From NCBI RefSeq assembly GCF_900109355.1, contig NZ_FOBF01000004.1, forward strand, positions 124,001 to 188,000: a stretch of 64,000 nucleotides of DNA, read 5' to 3'. The notes beneath the pieces were generated by a model. The model was not told where the DNA came from. It searched no databases and worked only from the letters and a program-made list of their open reading frames with translations. This DNA comes from Nonomuraea pusilla. GTDB lineage: Bacteria > Actinomycetota > Actinomycetes > Streptosporangiales > Streptosporangiaceae. The translations under genes were made by a program, and so were the position numbers. Shown piece by piece: positions 51,159 through 59,242 of the stretch; position 1 is the first letter of the stretch, and every line of letters begins with the position of its first letter.

Positions 51159-52734
51159 CGGCACAAGAAGCTGGGACGGTGCGGGCGGCACAGGGAGCTG
51201 GGGCGGTGCGGGCGGCACAGGGAGCTGGGGCGGTGCGGGCGGCACAGGGAGCTGGGGCGGTCCCGGCGGTCCTGGCGGGCCCGGCGGCGTCGGCGGTGGG
51301 GACGGCTCGTACGTGCTGGCCGGGCGGTACCGGCTGGTGGAGCGGCTGGGCGAGGGCGGCGCGGGCACCGTGTGGCGGGCCGCCGACCTGATGCTCAGCC
51401 GCGAGGTCGCGGTCAAACAGGTGCGGGTGCCTCCGGGGCTGACCCCGCACGAGCGGGCCGAGTTCACGCAGCGGGCCATCCACGAGGCGCGGTCGGCGGC
51501 GAGGCTGCGCGACCACGCCATCGTCATGGTGCACGACGTCGTGCTCGACGGCGACCAGCCGTGGATCATCATGGACCTCGTCGCGGGCCGGTCGCTCGAC
51601 AAGGTGATCAGGGAGTCGGGGCCGCTGCCGCCCGCGTTCGTGGCCAGGGCCGGGCTGGCGGTGCTGTCGGCGCTGGAGGTCGCGCACGCGCACGGCATGC
51701 TCCACCAGGACGTCAAGCCGGCGAACATCCTGATCGACGCCGACGGTTCCGCCATGCTCACCGACTTCGGCATCGCCGCGCCGCTCGGCGGGCAGGGCGA
51801 CAGGTCCGGCACCGCGGGCTCGCCCGGCTACATGGCGCCGGAGCGGCTGAACGAGCAGCCGTCCGGCCCCGCCTCCGACCTGTGGTCGCTCGGGGCGAGC
51901 CTGTACACGGCGGTGGAGGGCAGGGCGCCGTTCGAACGCCAGCTCCCCGCCGCGGTCGCCGCGGCGGTGCTGCTGCACGAGCCGCCGTTCCCCTCCAGGG
52001 CCGGGCGCGAGCTGGGCAGGCTGATCATGGCGATGCTGGCCAAGCGGCCCGCCGACCGCCCGGGCCCCGCCCAGGTCCGCCAGGTGCTCGCCGCCGCGGC
52101 CGAGGGAAGGGCGGCGTCGCGGCGGCGCGGGTGGCTGCTGCCCGCCGTGCTCGCCGCCGTCGTCCTGCTCGGCGCGGGCGGCTGGTACGGCGTCACGGCG
52201 CTGCGCGGCACCGGCGACACCGGCAGGTTCGCCTCCGCGCCCGACCCGTGCGCGCTCCTCACCGGCGCGGACGCCGGGAAGATCATCGGTGTGGCCGCCC
52301 CGAGGCGCGCGCCCACCAAGCCCGGCGAGTGCGAGTGGGCCACGCCCGCCGAGCAGCGCAGGGCCCGCAAGCTCATCATCCGCGTCTGGGCCGAGCGGCC
52401 GGCGGGCGGGCTCGGCGCGCCCGCCGTCGCGCAGCGGCGCTTCGCCAGCGAACGCTCCACCAGGGCGGGCGCGCAGGGCAGCCAGCTGCGGGAGACGTAC
52501 AGCGCGGTCAGGGACGAGCAGGGCATCGGGGAGGCGGCGTTCGTGCAGGACTACTTCCGGCTCTCGCTGACCTCGACCGAGAGCGGGCTGGCGGAGAGCA
52601 GGGTGCTCCTCCGTACGAGCAACGTGCTGGCCGAGGTGGTCTGGCGGCGGGAGGACACGCCGTCCAAGGACGCGGGGGACCCGGGGCCCGCCCTGTCGGG
52701 AGCCCGGCTCGTGGCGACGTCCCTCACGCGGTGA
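51148..52734 (+). CDS. Transmembrane Ser/Thr protein kinase with two-Cys sensor domain (kinase 2, HQD motif)
   Basis: A 528-residue receptor kinase. The N-terminus (about 1-52) is a Gly/Ser/Trp repeat (GGAGGTGSWG) encoded by 27-bp repeats. The kinase domain (about 58-320) has GEGGAGTVW, VAVKQV, DFGIAA and APERL, but the catalytic loop reads HQDVKPANIL instead of HRD, making it a non-RD type kinase (Gln187). The membrane helix is LLPAVLAAVVLLGAGGWYGV. The outer domain has DPCALLTGADAGKIIGV, ECEWATP and GIGEAAFVQDYF, the same fold type as kinase 1. GTG 51148 overlaps the preceding gene; the true start could be later, before SYVLAGRYRL. Confidence 0.88.
   Translation: MRADGTRSWDGAGGTGSWGGAGGTGSWGGAGGTGSWGGPGGPGGPGGVGGGDGSYVLAGRYRLVERLGEGGAGTVWRAADLMLSREVAVKQVRVPPGLTPHERAEFTQRAIHEARSAARLRDHAIVMVHDVVLDGDQPWIIMDLVAGRSLDKVIRESGPLPPAFVARAGLAVLSALEVAHAHGMLHQDVKPANILIDADGSAMLTDFGIAAPLGGQGDRSGTAGSPGYMAPERLNEQPSGPASDLWSLGASLYTAVEGRAPFERQLPAAVAAAVLLHEPPFPSRAGRELGRLIMAMLAKRPADRPGPAQVRQVLAAAAEGRAASRRRGWLLPAVLAAVVLLGAGGWYGVTALRGTGDTGRFASAPDPCALLTGADAGKIIGVAAPRRAPTKPGECEWATPAEQRRARKLIIRVWAERPAGGLGAPAVAQRRFASERSTRAGAQGSQLRETYSAVRDEQGIGEAAFVQDYFRLSLTSTESGLAESRVLLRTSNVLAEVVWRREDTPSKDAGDPGPALSGARLVATSLTR
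51178..51258. repeat. Three 27-bp tandem repeats at the start of kinase 2
   Basis: Three exact head-to-tail 27-bp copies (GGTGCGGGCGGCACAGGGAG then CTGGGGC) follow a diverged copy that contains the GTG start and the stop of kinase 1. Each adds nine residues (GAGGTGSWG type), so changes in copy number stay in frame. Confidence 0.92.
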
Positions 52735-52855
52735 CCGGCCCGGGGCCGTTCCTGTCCACCGGACGTGTTGGTGAAATGTCCGAGTCGCGAGCGACTTGCA
52801 TGAGCGATGACTAGCATGTTCCCCCGCAAGTCAGGGCAATCCCCAGGAGTCCCGC

Positions 52856-55108
52856 GTGAATCCCGGTAGCGAGTACGAGCCGCCGACCCACCCGTACGCC
52901 ATGCCGGGCGGCTCGGCCGAGCCCCCACCCGAGCCCGCGTTCGAGCCTCCGTCGGAGCGCGCGTTCGAGCCGCAGCCGGAGCGCCCGCCCGCGCCGCAGG
53001 AGTCCCCGGGGCCGCGCCCTCCCGCGATGCCGTACGGACCTCCTGCCGGGCCATCCGGGCCCGCTCCGACGCCGTGCGGACCTCCTGCCGGGCCATCCGG
53101 GCCCGCTCCGACGCCGTACGGGCCGTCGTCAGGGCCGCACGCGCCTTCCGCGACGCCTCCTGGGCCTCCTACGGGGCCGTCCGGGCCGCCGGGAACGCCG
53201 TACGGACGGCCTCCTGCGGGGCCGCCCGGTCCGTCCGGGATGCCCGGCGGAACCCCCGGCCCTGCGTTCCACGGGCCGCCCCCCGCCGCGCCGCCCGGCG
53301 TCCCCCACGGGATGCCTCCCGCGGCGGCGGGCCCGCAACCGGGTGGCCCGGCACGGGTCGGGCCGCCCACCGGCCCCTGGTCGCCGACGCCGACGCCGAG
53401 CGGACCGCAGGCGGCCTTTCCCGGCGGGCCCCCGAGCGGACCGCAGGGGACCTTTCCCGGCGGACCGCCCAGCGGGCCGCAGGGCGCCTTCCCGGCCTGG
53501 CCGCCGGGCGAGCCGCAGGGGCCCCTTCCGAGCGGGCCGCACGGGCCCCTTCCGGAGGGGGCGCAGGGGGCCTTTCCCGGTCCCGGTGGGGGGCGGGGCG
53601 GCTTTCCCCTTGGGGTTGAGGGGCGCGGTGGCGTGGAGGACGGTGGGGCCGGGTTGCCTCCGACCGTTCCTGGGCGGCCGGCGCCTCCCGGGTCCGCACC
53701 GGGCAGGCGGCCCTGGGCGATGCCCGCTCTGGCCGCCGCCCTCGTGGTGCTGGTCGCGGCGGGCGGCGTCGGCGCGTACGTCGTGTTCGGCGGAAAGACC
53801 GGCGCGACGTCGCCCGCGGGCAGGACGGCCGCGAAGTCCCCCGCCGCGGCCGGCGCCGCCGCCGGTCCGGACGTCTGCTCGATGCTGCCGAAGGACGAGG
53901 CCGACCGGCTCGTCCCGGACGCGAAGGTGAGCGGGGCGTCCAGGGAGAACGAGTACACGGTCGTCTTCTCGTGCAGCTGGGCCAACGACAACATCTCGTA
54001 CGGCGAGTACCGGCGCAGCAGGCTGGTCGAGGTGAAGGTCGAGCAGCACGTCGGCGACGGCGCGAAGACCGGCAGGGCGATGGCGCAGAACTCGTTCGAG
54101 GTGGAGCGGCAGGGCGCGGAGTACGGCGCGACGGCGAAGCCCACCTGGCTGAAGGAGGACGAGAAGCTCTACCAGTCGAAGGTCAGGGACATCCCGGGTG
54201 TGGGTGAGGGGGCGTTCGCCCAGTACACCTGGCAGCGCACGGGCAAGCTGACCTGGCTGTCGTTCGGCGAGGCGCTCGGCCGGGTGGACGACTTCACGAT
54301 CTCGGTGCGGTTCCAGGCGAGCCAGCAGCGCAAGGACGCCGAGATCCTGTCCACGGACACCGTGCAGTCGGTCACGGAGGAGAACGCGCTGCGCGAGGTG
54401 AGCCGGCTGATCCCGCACTTCGCCAAGGGCGTGGCCGCGTGGAAGGCCCGCAACCCGGGCGTGCTGGCCAAGCCGGACAAGAAGGAGTCCGTCTCGTCCC
54501 CGACCCCGGAGCCGACGCCGGAGGCGACGGTCCTGGCGGCGTTCCCGCCTGCCTGCCAGGCGGTGACGGAGGCGGCGACGCGGCTCGTGCCGAGCCCGAC
54601 GCCCCGCGCCAGGGGGCTGGAGCAGGGCAACGACAGCCAGACGGAGTGCCGCTGGCTGAACAGGGAGATCGCCGACGGCGACACGGCGAGGATCCGCAGC
54701 GTGCTGATCACGACGCACCGGTTCACGAACCGGGCGGGCGAGCTCGACGCCCCGGCGGCGAAGGCGTACTTCGTGGGCCAGCGCGGCAGCCTCAAGGGCA
54801 CCGCGGGCACGTCGATCGGCGGCATCACCTGGGGCAGGATCGTCGAGATCGACGGGCTCGGCGAGGACGCGTTCGGCCAGTACGCGAGGATCAGGCGGGG
54901 CGAGGTGTTCGCGGCGTCGGGCACGGTGCTCGTGCTGAAGGGCGCGACGGTCGTCCAGGTGGACTTCTCCGGGCATGACCGCCCGAAGGACGAGCCGACG
55001 AACTCGCCGAAGGCGGTGCTGCTGCCGGAGAAGCAGGCGAACGCGGGCGCGCTGGACATGGCCAGGGCGTATGTCGCGGAGCTGGCCAGGCAGCCGGCCG
55101 GAAGCTGA
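52856..55108 (+). CDS. Pro-rich single-pass protein with two sensor domains related to the adjacent kinases
   Basis: A 750-residue protein. Residues 1-280 are cytoplasmic low-complexity Pro/Gly sequence with 14-residue (PAGPSGPAPTPYGP) and 11-residue (GPQGAFPGGPPS) repeats. One helix follows (MPALAAALVVLVAAGGVGAY). Outside are two domains of the kinase-type sensor: DVCSMLPKDEADRLVPDAKV with FSCSWAN and GVGEGAFAQYTW (about 340-540), then PACQAVTEAATRLVPSPTP with ECRWLNRE and GLGEDAFGQYARI (about 560-745), joined by a Thr/Pro linker. There is no kinase. GTG 52856 has AGGAG upstream. It is likely a partner or substrate of the two kinases; the Pro-rich tail may scaffold. Confidence 0.85.
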   Translation: MNPGSEYEPPTHPYAMPGGSAEPPPEPAFEPPSERAFEPQPERPPAPQESPGPRPPAMPYGPPAGPSGPAPTPCGPPAGPSGPAPTPYGPSSGPHAPSATPPGPPTGPSGPPGTPYGRPPAGPPGPSGMPGGTPGPAFHGPPPAAPPGVPHGMPPAAAGPQPGGPARVGPPTGPWSPTPTPSGPQAAFPGGPPSGPQGTFPGGPPSGPQGAFPAWPPGEPQGPLPSGPHGPLPEGAQGAFPGPGGGRGGFPLGVEGRGGVEDGGAGLPPTVPGRPAPPGSAPGRRPWAMPALAAALVVLVAAGGVGAYVVFGGKTGATSPAGRTAAKSPAAAGAAAGPDVCSMLPKDEADRLVPDAKVSGASRENEYTVVFSCSWANDNISYGEYRRSRLVEVKVEQHVGDGAKTGRAMAQNSFEVERQGAEYGATAKPTWLKEDEKLYQSKVRDIPGVGEGAFAQYTWQRTGKLTWLSFGEALGRVDDFTISVRFQASQQRKDAEILSTDTVQSVTEENALREVSRLIPHFAKGVAAWKARNPGVLAKPDKKESVSSPTPEPTPEATVLAAFPPACQAVTEAATRLVPSPTPRARGLEQGNDSQTECRWLNREIADGDTARIRSVLITTHRFTNRAGELDAPAAKAYFVGQRGSLKGTAGTSIGGITWGRIVEIDGLGEDAFGQYARIRRGEVFAASGTVLVLKGATVVQVDFSGHDRPKDEPTNSPKAVLLPEKQANAGALDMARAYVAELARQPAGS

Positions 55109-55202
55109 ACCGCCCCGGGAGCCCCTGAGGGGGCCTCGCGCACGGCTCAGGCGGCTCCCCGGCGGCGGCGGAGGACCACGGCGGGCGCCCCCGTGACAGC
55201 AG

Positions 55203-55222
55203 AATATATAGACCGGTCTATT
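55203..55222. promoter_or_regulatory. TetR operator (ATAGACCGGTCTAT palindrome)
   Basis: AATATATAGACCGGTCTATT contains the perfect 14-bp palindrome ATAGACCGGTCTAT. It overlaps a -10 box, TATTAT (55219-55224), seven bases before ATG 55232. It closely resembles the operator reported for the B. subtilis TetR proteins LmrA and YxaF/QdoR, as recalled. Autorepression of the TetR-SDR operon is the natural reading. Confidence 0.8.
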
Positions 55223-55231
55223 ATTGACCGC

Positions 55232-55831
55232 ATGGTGGGAAACAAAGGCGCGCGGACCAGCGCGCGGCTGGTGGAGTCCATGCTGGAACTGGTCCAGGCC
55301 CGGGGCTACAGCGGCACGGGTCTCAACACGGTGGTGGAGCACGCGGGCGCGCCCAAGGGGTCGCTGTACTTCCACTTCCCGGAGGGCAAGGAGGCGCTCG
55401 GCGAGAAGGCCGTCGAGCTGGCGGCCGACCGCTTCCGCTCCCTGCTGGCCGACGCGACGCTGGAGCCGGGCAGCGCGGGCGAGGTGATCCGCCGCGTGGT
55501 CGCCGTCCTGGCCGGGATGCTGTCCGGCAGCGGCTACACGCTGGGCTGCCCGGTCTCGGTCGTCACGCTGGAGATGGGCGCCCAGAGCGAGCGGCTCCGG
55601 GCGGCCTGCGCGAGCGCGTTCGACTCCTGGATCACGCCCGTCGCCGAGTTCCTGGCGGCGCGCGGGCACGGGCCGGCCGAGGCCCGCGCGCTGGCCACCG
55701 CCGTGGTCAGCACGGTCGAAGGGGCGATGATCGTCTCGCGCGCCCAGCGGTCGGACGAGCCGCTGCGCTGCGCGGCCGACGCCCTCGCCGTCCTCCTGGA
55801 CGGCCGCCGGAGCGGCGAGGCGACCCCGTGA
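55232..55831 (+). CDS. TetR-family regulator (LmrA/YxaF-like)
   Basis: A 199-residue TetR protein: MVGNKGARTSARLVESMLEL, then the helix-turn-helix GLNTVVEHAGAPKGSLYFHF with PEGKEALGEKAVELAADRFR, typical of the LmrA/YxaF branch. The C-terminal part (VLAGMLSGSGYTLGCPVSVV, VSTVEGAMIVSRAQRS) fits that branch too. ATG 55232 is preferred over GTG 55193 because the palindromic operator and -10 box would otherwise be coding; the message would be leaderless. It overlaps the SDR-hydrolase gene (GTGA), which is its probable target. Ligand unknown, perhaps an aromatic compound. Confidence 0.92.
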   Translation: MVGNKGARTSARLVESMLELVQARGYSGTGLNTVVEHAGAPKGSLYFHFPEGKEALGEKAVELAADRFRSLLADATLEPGSAGEVIRRVVAVLAGMLSGSGYTLGCPVSVVTLEMGAQSERLRAACASAFDSWITPVAEFLAARGHGPAEARALATAVVSTVEGAMIVSRAQRSDEPLRCAADALAVLLDGRRSGEATP

Positions 55832-57666
55832 GCGCGGCGGAGCGGCACGCGCTCGTCTTCGGGGCGACCGGGCTCGTCGGACGGCACCTCGTGCTCGCCC
55901 TCGGGGCGGCCGGCGTGCGGGTCAGCACGGCCGGCAGGAGCCGCGGATCGTACGAGCGGCTGGCCCGGTGGCTGGAGGAGCGCGGGCACGGGCGGCCCCC
56001 CGCCGATCTGCGGGTGGACTTCGAGGCCGGGTCGCCGCTCCTCGGCGACCCGGAGCAGTGGCAGGACGTCACCGAGGTCTACAACTGCGCGGGCGCCTAC
56101 CGGTTCGGGATGACGGCGGAGGAGGCCCACCGGGCCAACGTCGGCACCGTCCTCGCGGTCGTGGCCTTCGCGGCGAAGCTGCCGCGGCTGCGCCGCCTCG
56201 TCCACGTCTCCGGCTACCGCGTGGGCGGGCAGGACCCGGCGCTGGTGCCGTGGAGCGCCGAGCGCCGGCGGGAGGCCTACGCGGCGCTCGGCGCGTACGA
56301 GGCGTCCAAGGTGGAGGCGGACGCCGTGTTCACGGCCGAGTCGGAGCGGCTGGGGCTGCCCTGGTCGGTGGTGAACCCGTCGAGCGTGATCGGCGACAGC
56401 GTCACCGGCGAGTCCGACCAGTACCTGGGCCTGGCGGCGACCCTGAAGGACCTGTGGCGGGGCAGGCTGAGGGCGGTGCCGGGGGACGGGACGACGTTCG
56501 TGCCCGTGGTGACCGCCGACCACCTCGCCCGGTTCATGACCCTCCTCCCGCCGGACGACGCCACCCGCGGCGCGGCGTACTGGGTGCTGGACGACGCCAC
56601 CCCGGCGCTGCCCGGCCTGCTCGCGCTCGTCGCCGACCACTACGGGGTGAGACCGCCCCGTGCCCGGATCCCCGTGGCCCTCCTCAGGCGGCTGCCCCGC
56701 CGGCTGACCGGGGCCGACCCCGAGACCCTGACGTTCCTGTCGGGCGACCGTTACCCGACGGCGCCGGCGCGGGAGCTCGCCGCCCGCCACGGGCTGTCCA
56801 CGCCGGACGTCACCCGGTCGATCCTCGCCTGGGCCGACCACCTGGCGGCGTACCGGTTCGGGGACGCCGCGGAGGGCCGGCGGCGGTTCACGACGGTCGC
56901 CGGGGTGCGGACGTTCGAGGTGGGCGAGCTGGGCGAGCATGGCGCGTCCACGGTGGTGCTGCCTGGCCTGCCGGTCAGCGCCGACACCTGGGCGCCGGTC
57001 GCCGCGGCGCTGGGCCACGCCCGGGTCGCCGACCTGCCGGGGCTCGGCATGAGCGGCGGCGGCCCCGCCGTGTGGGCGGACTGGACGGGGGCGCTCGTGA
57101 CCGGGACCGGCGCCCGCCACCTGGTGGGGCACTCGGTGGGCGCGGCTGCCGCCGTGACGGCGGCAGCGGCGCGTCCCGGCCTGGTGGAGCGGCTCACGCT
57201 CGTCTCGCCGTTCTTCCTGCAGGCGCCGGCCGGGGGCGCCGCCCGGTGGGCGCCCCTGACCCGCCGGTACCTGCGCCTGGTGAGCCCGCAGGCGCTGTCC
57301 AGGAGGCTCACCGGCGACGCCGGGCACGCGGAGGCGCTGCGCGGCAGCGTCGCCGACCTGCGCCGGGCGGGGGTCGCGGGCACGGCCGCCCGGCTGCTGG
57401 CCGCCGCGGCGGGACGGCGGTGGCGGGAGGAGCTCGTGGTCGCGTTGCGGCGGTACGAGGGGCCGGTGCACGTCGTCGTCGGAGCGGACGACCCGCTCAC
57501 GACCGAGGGCCGCGCGCTGCTGGACGCGCTGCCGCGGGCCACCGTGACGGTCGTCCCCGGCGCGGGACACCACCCCCAGCTGACGCACCCGGGGGAGGTC
57601 GCCCAGGCGATCGGCGCGGCGACCGGAGCGGCGCGACCCGCTCGCCGGGTGCCAGGTCGAGGGTGA
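55828..57666 (+). CDS. SDR/epimerase - alpha/beta hydrolase fusion
   Basis: A 612-residue two-enzyme protein. Residues 1-340 form an extended SDR: HALVFGATGLVGRHLVLALG (NAD(P) site), YNCAGAYRFGMTAEE, HVSGYRVGG, catalytic YxxxK in GAYEASKVEADAVF, and VVNPSSVIGDS. Residues 355-605 form an alpha/beta hydrolase: TVVLPGLPVSADTWAPVAAA, ADLPGLGMSGG, nucleophile LVGHSVGAAAAV, acid VVGADDPLTTEG and base GAGHHPQLTHP. All key residues are present in both halves. The last ten residues lie over the antisense of an ABC-ATPase remnant, so the C-terminus may be secondarily altered. Substrate unknown; co-expressed with a TetR repressor. Confidence 0.88.
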   Translation: MSAAERHALVFGATGLVGRHLVLALGAAGVRVSTAGRSRGSYERLARWLEERGHGRPPADLRVDFEAGSPLLGDPEQWQDVTEVYNCAGAYRFGMTAEEAHRANVGTVLAVVAFAAKLPRLRRLVHVSGYRVGGQDPALVPWSAERRREAYAALGAYEASKVEADAVFTAESERLGLPWSVVNPSSVIGDSVTGESDQYLGLAATLKDLWRGRLRAVPGDGTTFVPVVTADHLARFMTLLPPDDATRGAAYWVLDDATPALPGLLALVADHYGVRPPRARIPVALLRRLPRRLTGADPETLTFLSGDRYPTAPARELAARHGLSTPDVTRSILAWADHLAAYRFGDAAEGRRRFTTVAGVRTFEVGELGEHGASTVVLPGLPVSADTWAPVAAALGHARVADLPGLGMSGGGPAVWADWTGALVTGTGARHLVGHSVGAAAAVTAAAARPGLVERLTLVSPFFLQAPAGGAARWAPLTRRYLRLVSPQALSRRLTGDAGHAEALRGSVADLRRAGVAGTAARLLAAAAGRRWREELVVALRRYEGPVHVVVGADDPLTTEGRALLDALPRATVTVVPGAGHHPQLTHPGEVAQAIGAATGAARPARRVPGRG

Positions 57667-57733
57667 GGTCGGTGATCGTCCTCCCGCCGGCGCTGCACCA
57701 GGGCCGCCCCGGGCGACAGCGTCGCGTGGTCAT
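57632..57733 (-). pseudogene. Remnant of an ABC transporter ATPase N-terminus
   Basis: On the minus strand an ATG at 57733 leads to AGGRTITDLTLDLAPGERVA, which matches the first strands of ABC ATPases just before the Walker A loop. The sequence then changes to unrelated text, and no Walker A or later motif follows. The fragment overlaps the 3' end of the SDR-hydrolase gene on the other strand. It appears to be the stump of a deleted gene. The rest of the 57667-57880 gap shows no gene. Confidence 0.4.
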
Positions 57734-57880
57734 GCCTGCCGAGGGCAGGGGGCATGGGCAGGCCCTGGGGGACCACGGGGCTGGCCGGGCGCCGTCGCCC
57801 GGCGTCCGCCCGAGGGCTGACGCCGGGATCGACTTTGGTCGCTGTCGGCGGGGCCGGTGGTGGCCCTAGGCTCGTGACAT

Positions 57881-59242
57881 GTGACGGTGAGGAGCGGCCC
57901 GGCCGACGCGGGCGACCACGAGTACCGCTGGGCGTTGCCCTCGGTGCTGCTCGGCGACGGCGGCGACGGCCGCCCGGTGCGCCGCTCCACCCGCGACTGG
58001 ATCGTCGACACGCTCATGTTCGTGCTGGCGTGCCTGGTGGCGCTGCTGACCGTGGAGGAGATGCGCGGGCAGCCCGAGCCGCTCCTCGCGGTGGAGCAGG
58101 TGACGGGCGTGCTGTCGTGCGCGGCCGTGTGGCTGCGGCGCAGGTGGCCCGTGGCGCTCGCGGTCGTCACCACTGTCGCCTCGACGTACCTGGAGCTCGT
58201 GGGTGGGGCGGCGCTGGTCGGCCTGTTCACCGTGGCGGTGCACCGGCCGTTCCGCGTGTCCGGCCCGGTGGCGCTGCTCAACCTGGCCACGCTGGTGCCG
58301 TTCGTCCTGCTCAGGCCGGACAACACGCTGGGCGGCCCGATGCCGGCGATGGCCCTCGGCGCGGCCATCCTGCTCGCGGTCTTCGCGTGGGGCATCGTCG
58401 TCAGGGCCAGGCGGCAGCTCGTCTGGTCGCTGCGGCAGCGCGCGCTCACCGCCGCCGGCGAGGCGCGGCGGCTGGAGCGCGAGCGCATCGCGAGGGAGAT
58501 GCACGACGTGCTCGCGCATCGCCTGTCGATGCTGAGCCTGCACGCTGGGGCGCTGGAGTTCCGTCCCGACGCGCCGGTCGAGGAGATCGCCAGGGCGGCG
58601 GGGGCGATCAGGGCGAACGCCCACCTGGCGCTGCGCGACCTGCGCGAGGTGATCGGCGTGCTGCGGCACACCGGCTCCGCCGCGGACGCGGCCGGGGACG
58701 AGGACGAGACGGTGCCCGACCGCCCGCAGCCGACGCTCGCCGACGTGCCCGCGCTGGTGGAGGAGTGCCGCCAGGCCGGCATGGACGTCCGGCTGGACCT
58801 GGACGTCCCGTCCGCCGCGCCGGACGGGCCCGGCGTGGAGATCGCGCCTGCCGCGCCCGATGGGCTGGGCGTGGAGATCGCGCCTGCCGCGCCCGACGGG
58901 CTGGGCGTGGAGGTCGCGCCTGCCGCGCCCGACGGGCTGGGCCGCAACGCGTACCGGATCGTGCAGGAGGCGCTGACCAACGCCCGCAAGCACGCGCAGG
59001 GCGCGCCGGTCACGGTGACGGTGTCCGGCGCCCCGGGCACGGGCCTGTCGGTCGAGGTGCGCAACCCGCTGGCCGTCCGGCAGGGCGCGCGCGTCCCCGG
59101 CGCGGGGGCCGGACTCATCGGCCTGACCGAGCGGGCCGAGCTGGCGGGCGGCAGCCTGGGCCACGGGCCCACCGCCGAAGGCGACTTCCTGGTACGGGCC
59201 TGGCTGCCGTGGCCCGCCGACCGCGATGAGGAGGAGAGATGA
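57881..59242 (+). CDS. Sensor histidine kinase (NarL/DesK type)
   Basis: A 453-residue HisKA_3 kinase. Four to five membrane helices lie at about 40-175 (IVDTLMFVLACLVALLTVEE, GPMPAMALGAAILLAVFAWG). The phospho-acceptor His is in ERERIAREMHDVLAHRLSML (near 209). The ATPase N-box is NAYRIVQEALTNARKHAQG and a G-box is GAGLIGLTERAELAGGSLG. Between them, about 309-355, lies an unusual run of three to four 12-residue repeats (APDGLGVEIAPA). It overlaps the response regulator by four bases. The signal is unknown. GTG 57881. Confidence 0.93.
   Translation: MTVRSGPADAGDHEYRWALPSVLLGDGGDGRPVRRSTRDWIVDTLMFVLACLVALLTVEEMRGQPEPLLAVEQVTGVLSCAAVWLRRRWPVALAVVTTVASTYLELVGGAALVGLFTVAVHRPFRVSGPVALLNLATLVPFVLLRPDNTLGGPMPAMALGAAILLAVFAWGIVVRARRQLVWSLRQRALTAAGEARRLERERIAREMHDVLAHRLSMLSLHAGALEFRPDAPVEEIARAAGAIRANAHLALRDLREVIGVLRHTGSAADAAGDEDETVPDRPQPTLADVPALVEECRQAGMDVRLDLDVPSAAPDGPGVEIAPAAPDGLGVEIAPAAPDGLGVEVAPAAPDGLGRNAYRIVQEALTNARKHAQGAPVTVTVSGAPGTGLSVEVRNPLAVRQGARVPGAGAGLIGLTERAELAGGSLGHGPTAEGDFLVRAWLPWPADRDEEER
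58808..58941. repeat. 36-bp tandem repeats inside the histidine kinase gene
   Basis: Nearly four copies of a 36-bp unit (GCGCCTGCCGCGCCCGACGG then GCTGGGCGTGGAGATC) lie head to tail; the first is more diverged. Each adds twelve residues just before the N-box of the ATPase domain. The frame is kept, so copy number can vary without breaking the kinase. Confidence 0.9.
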
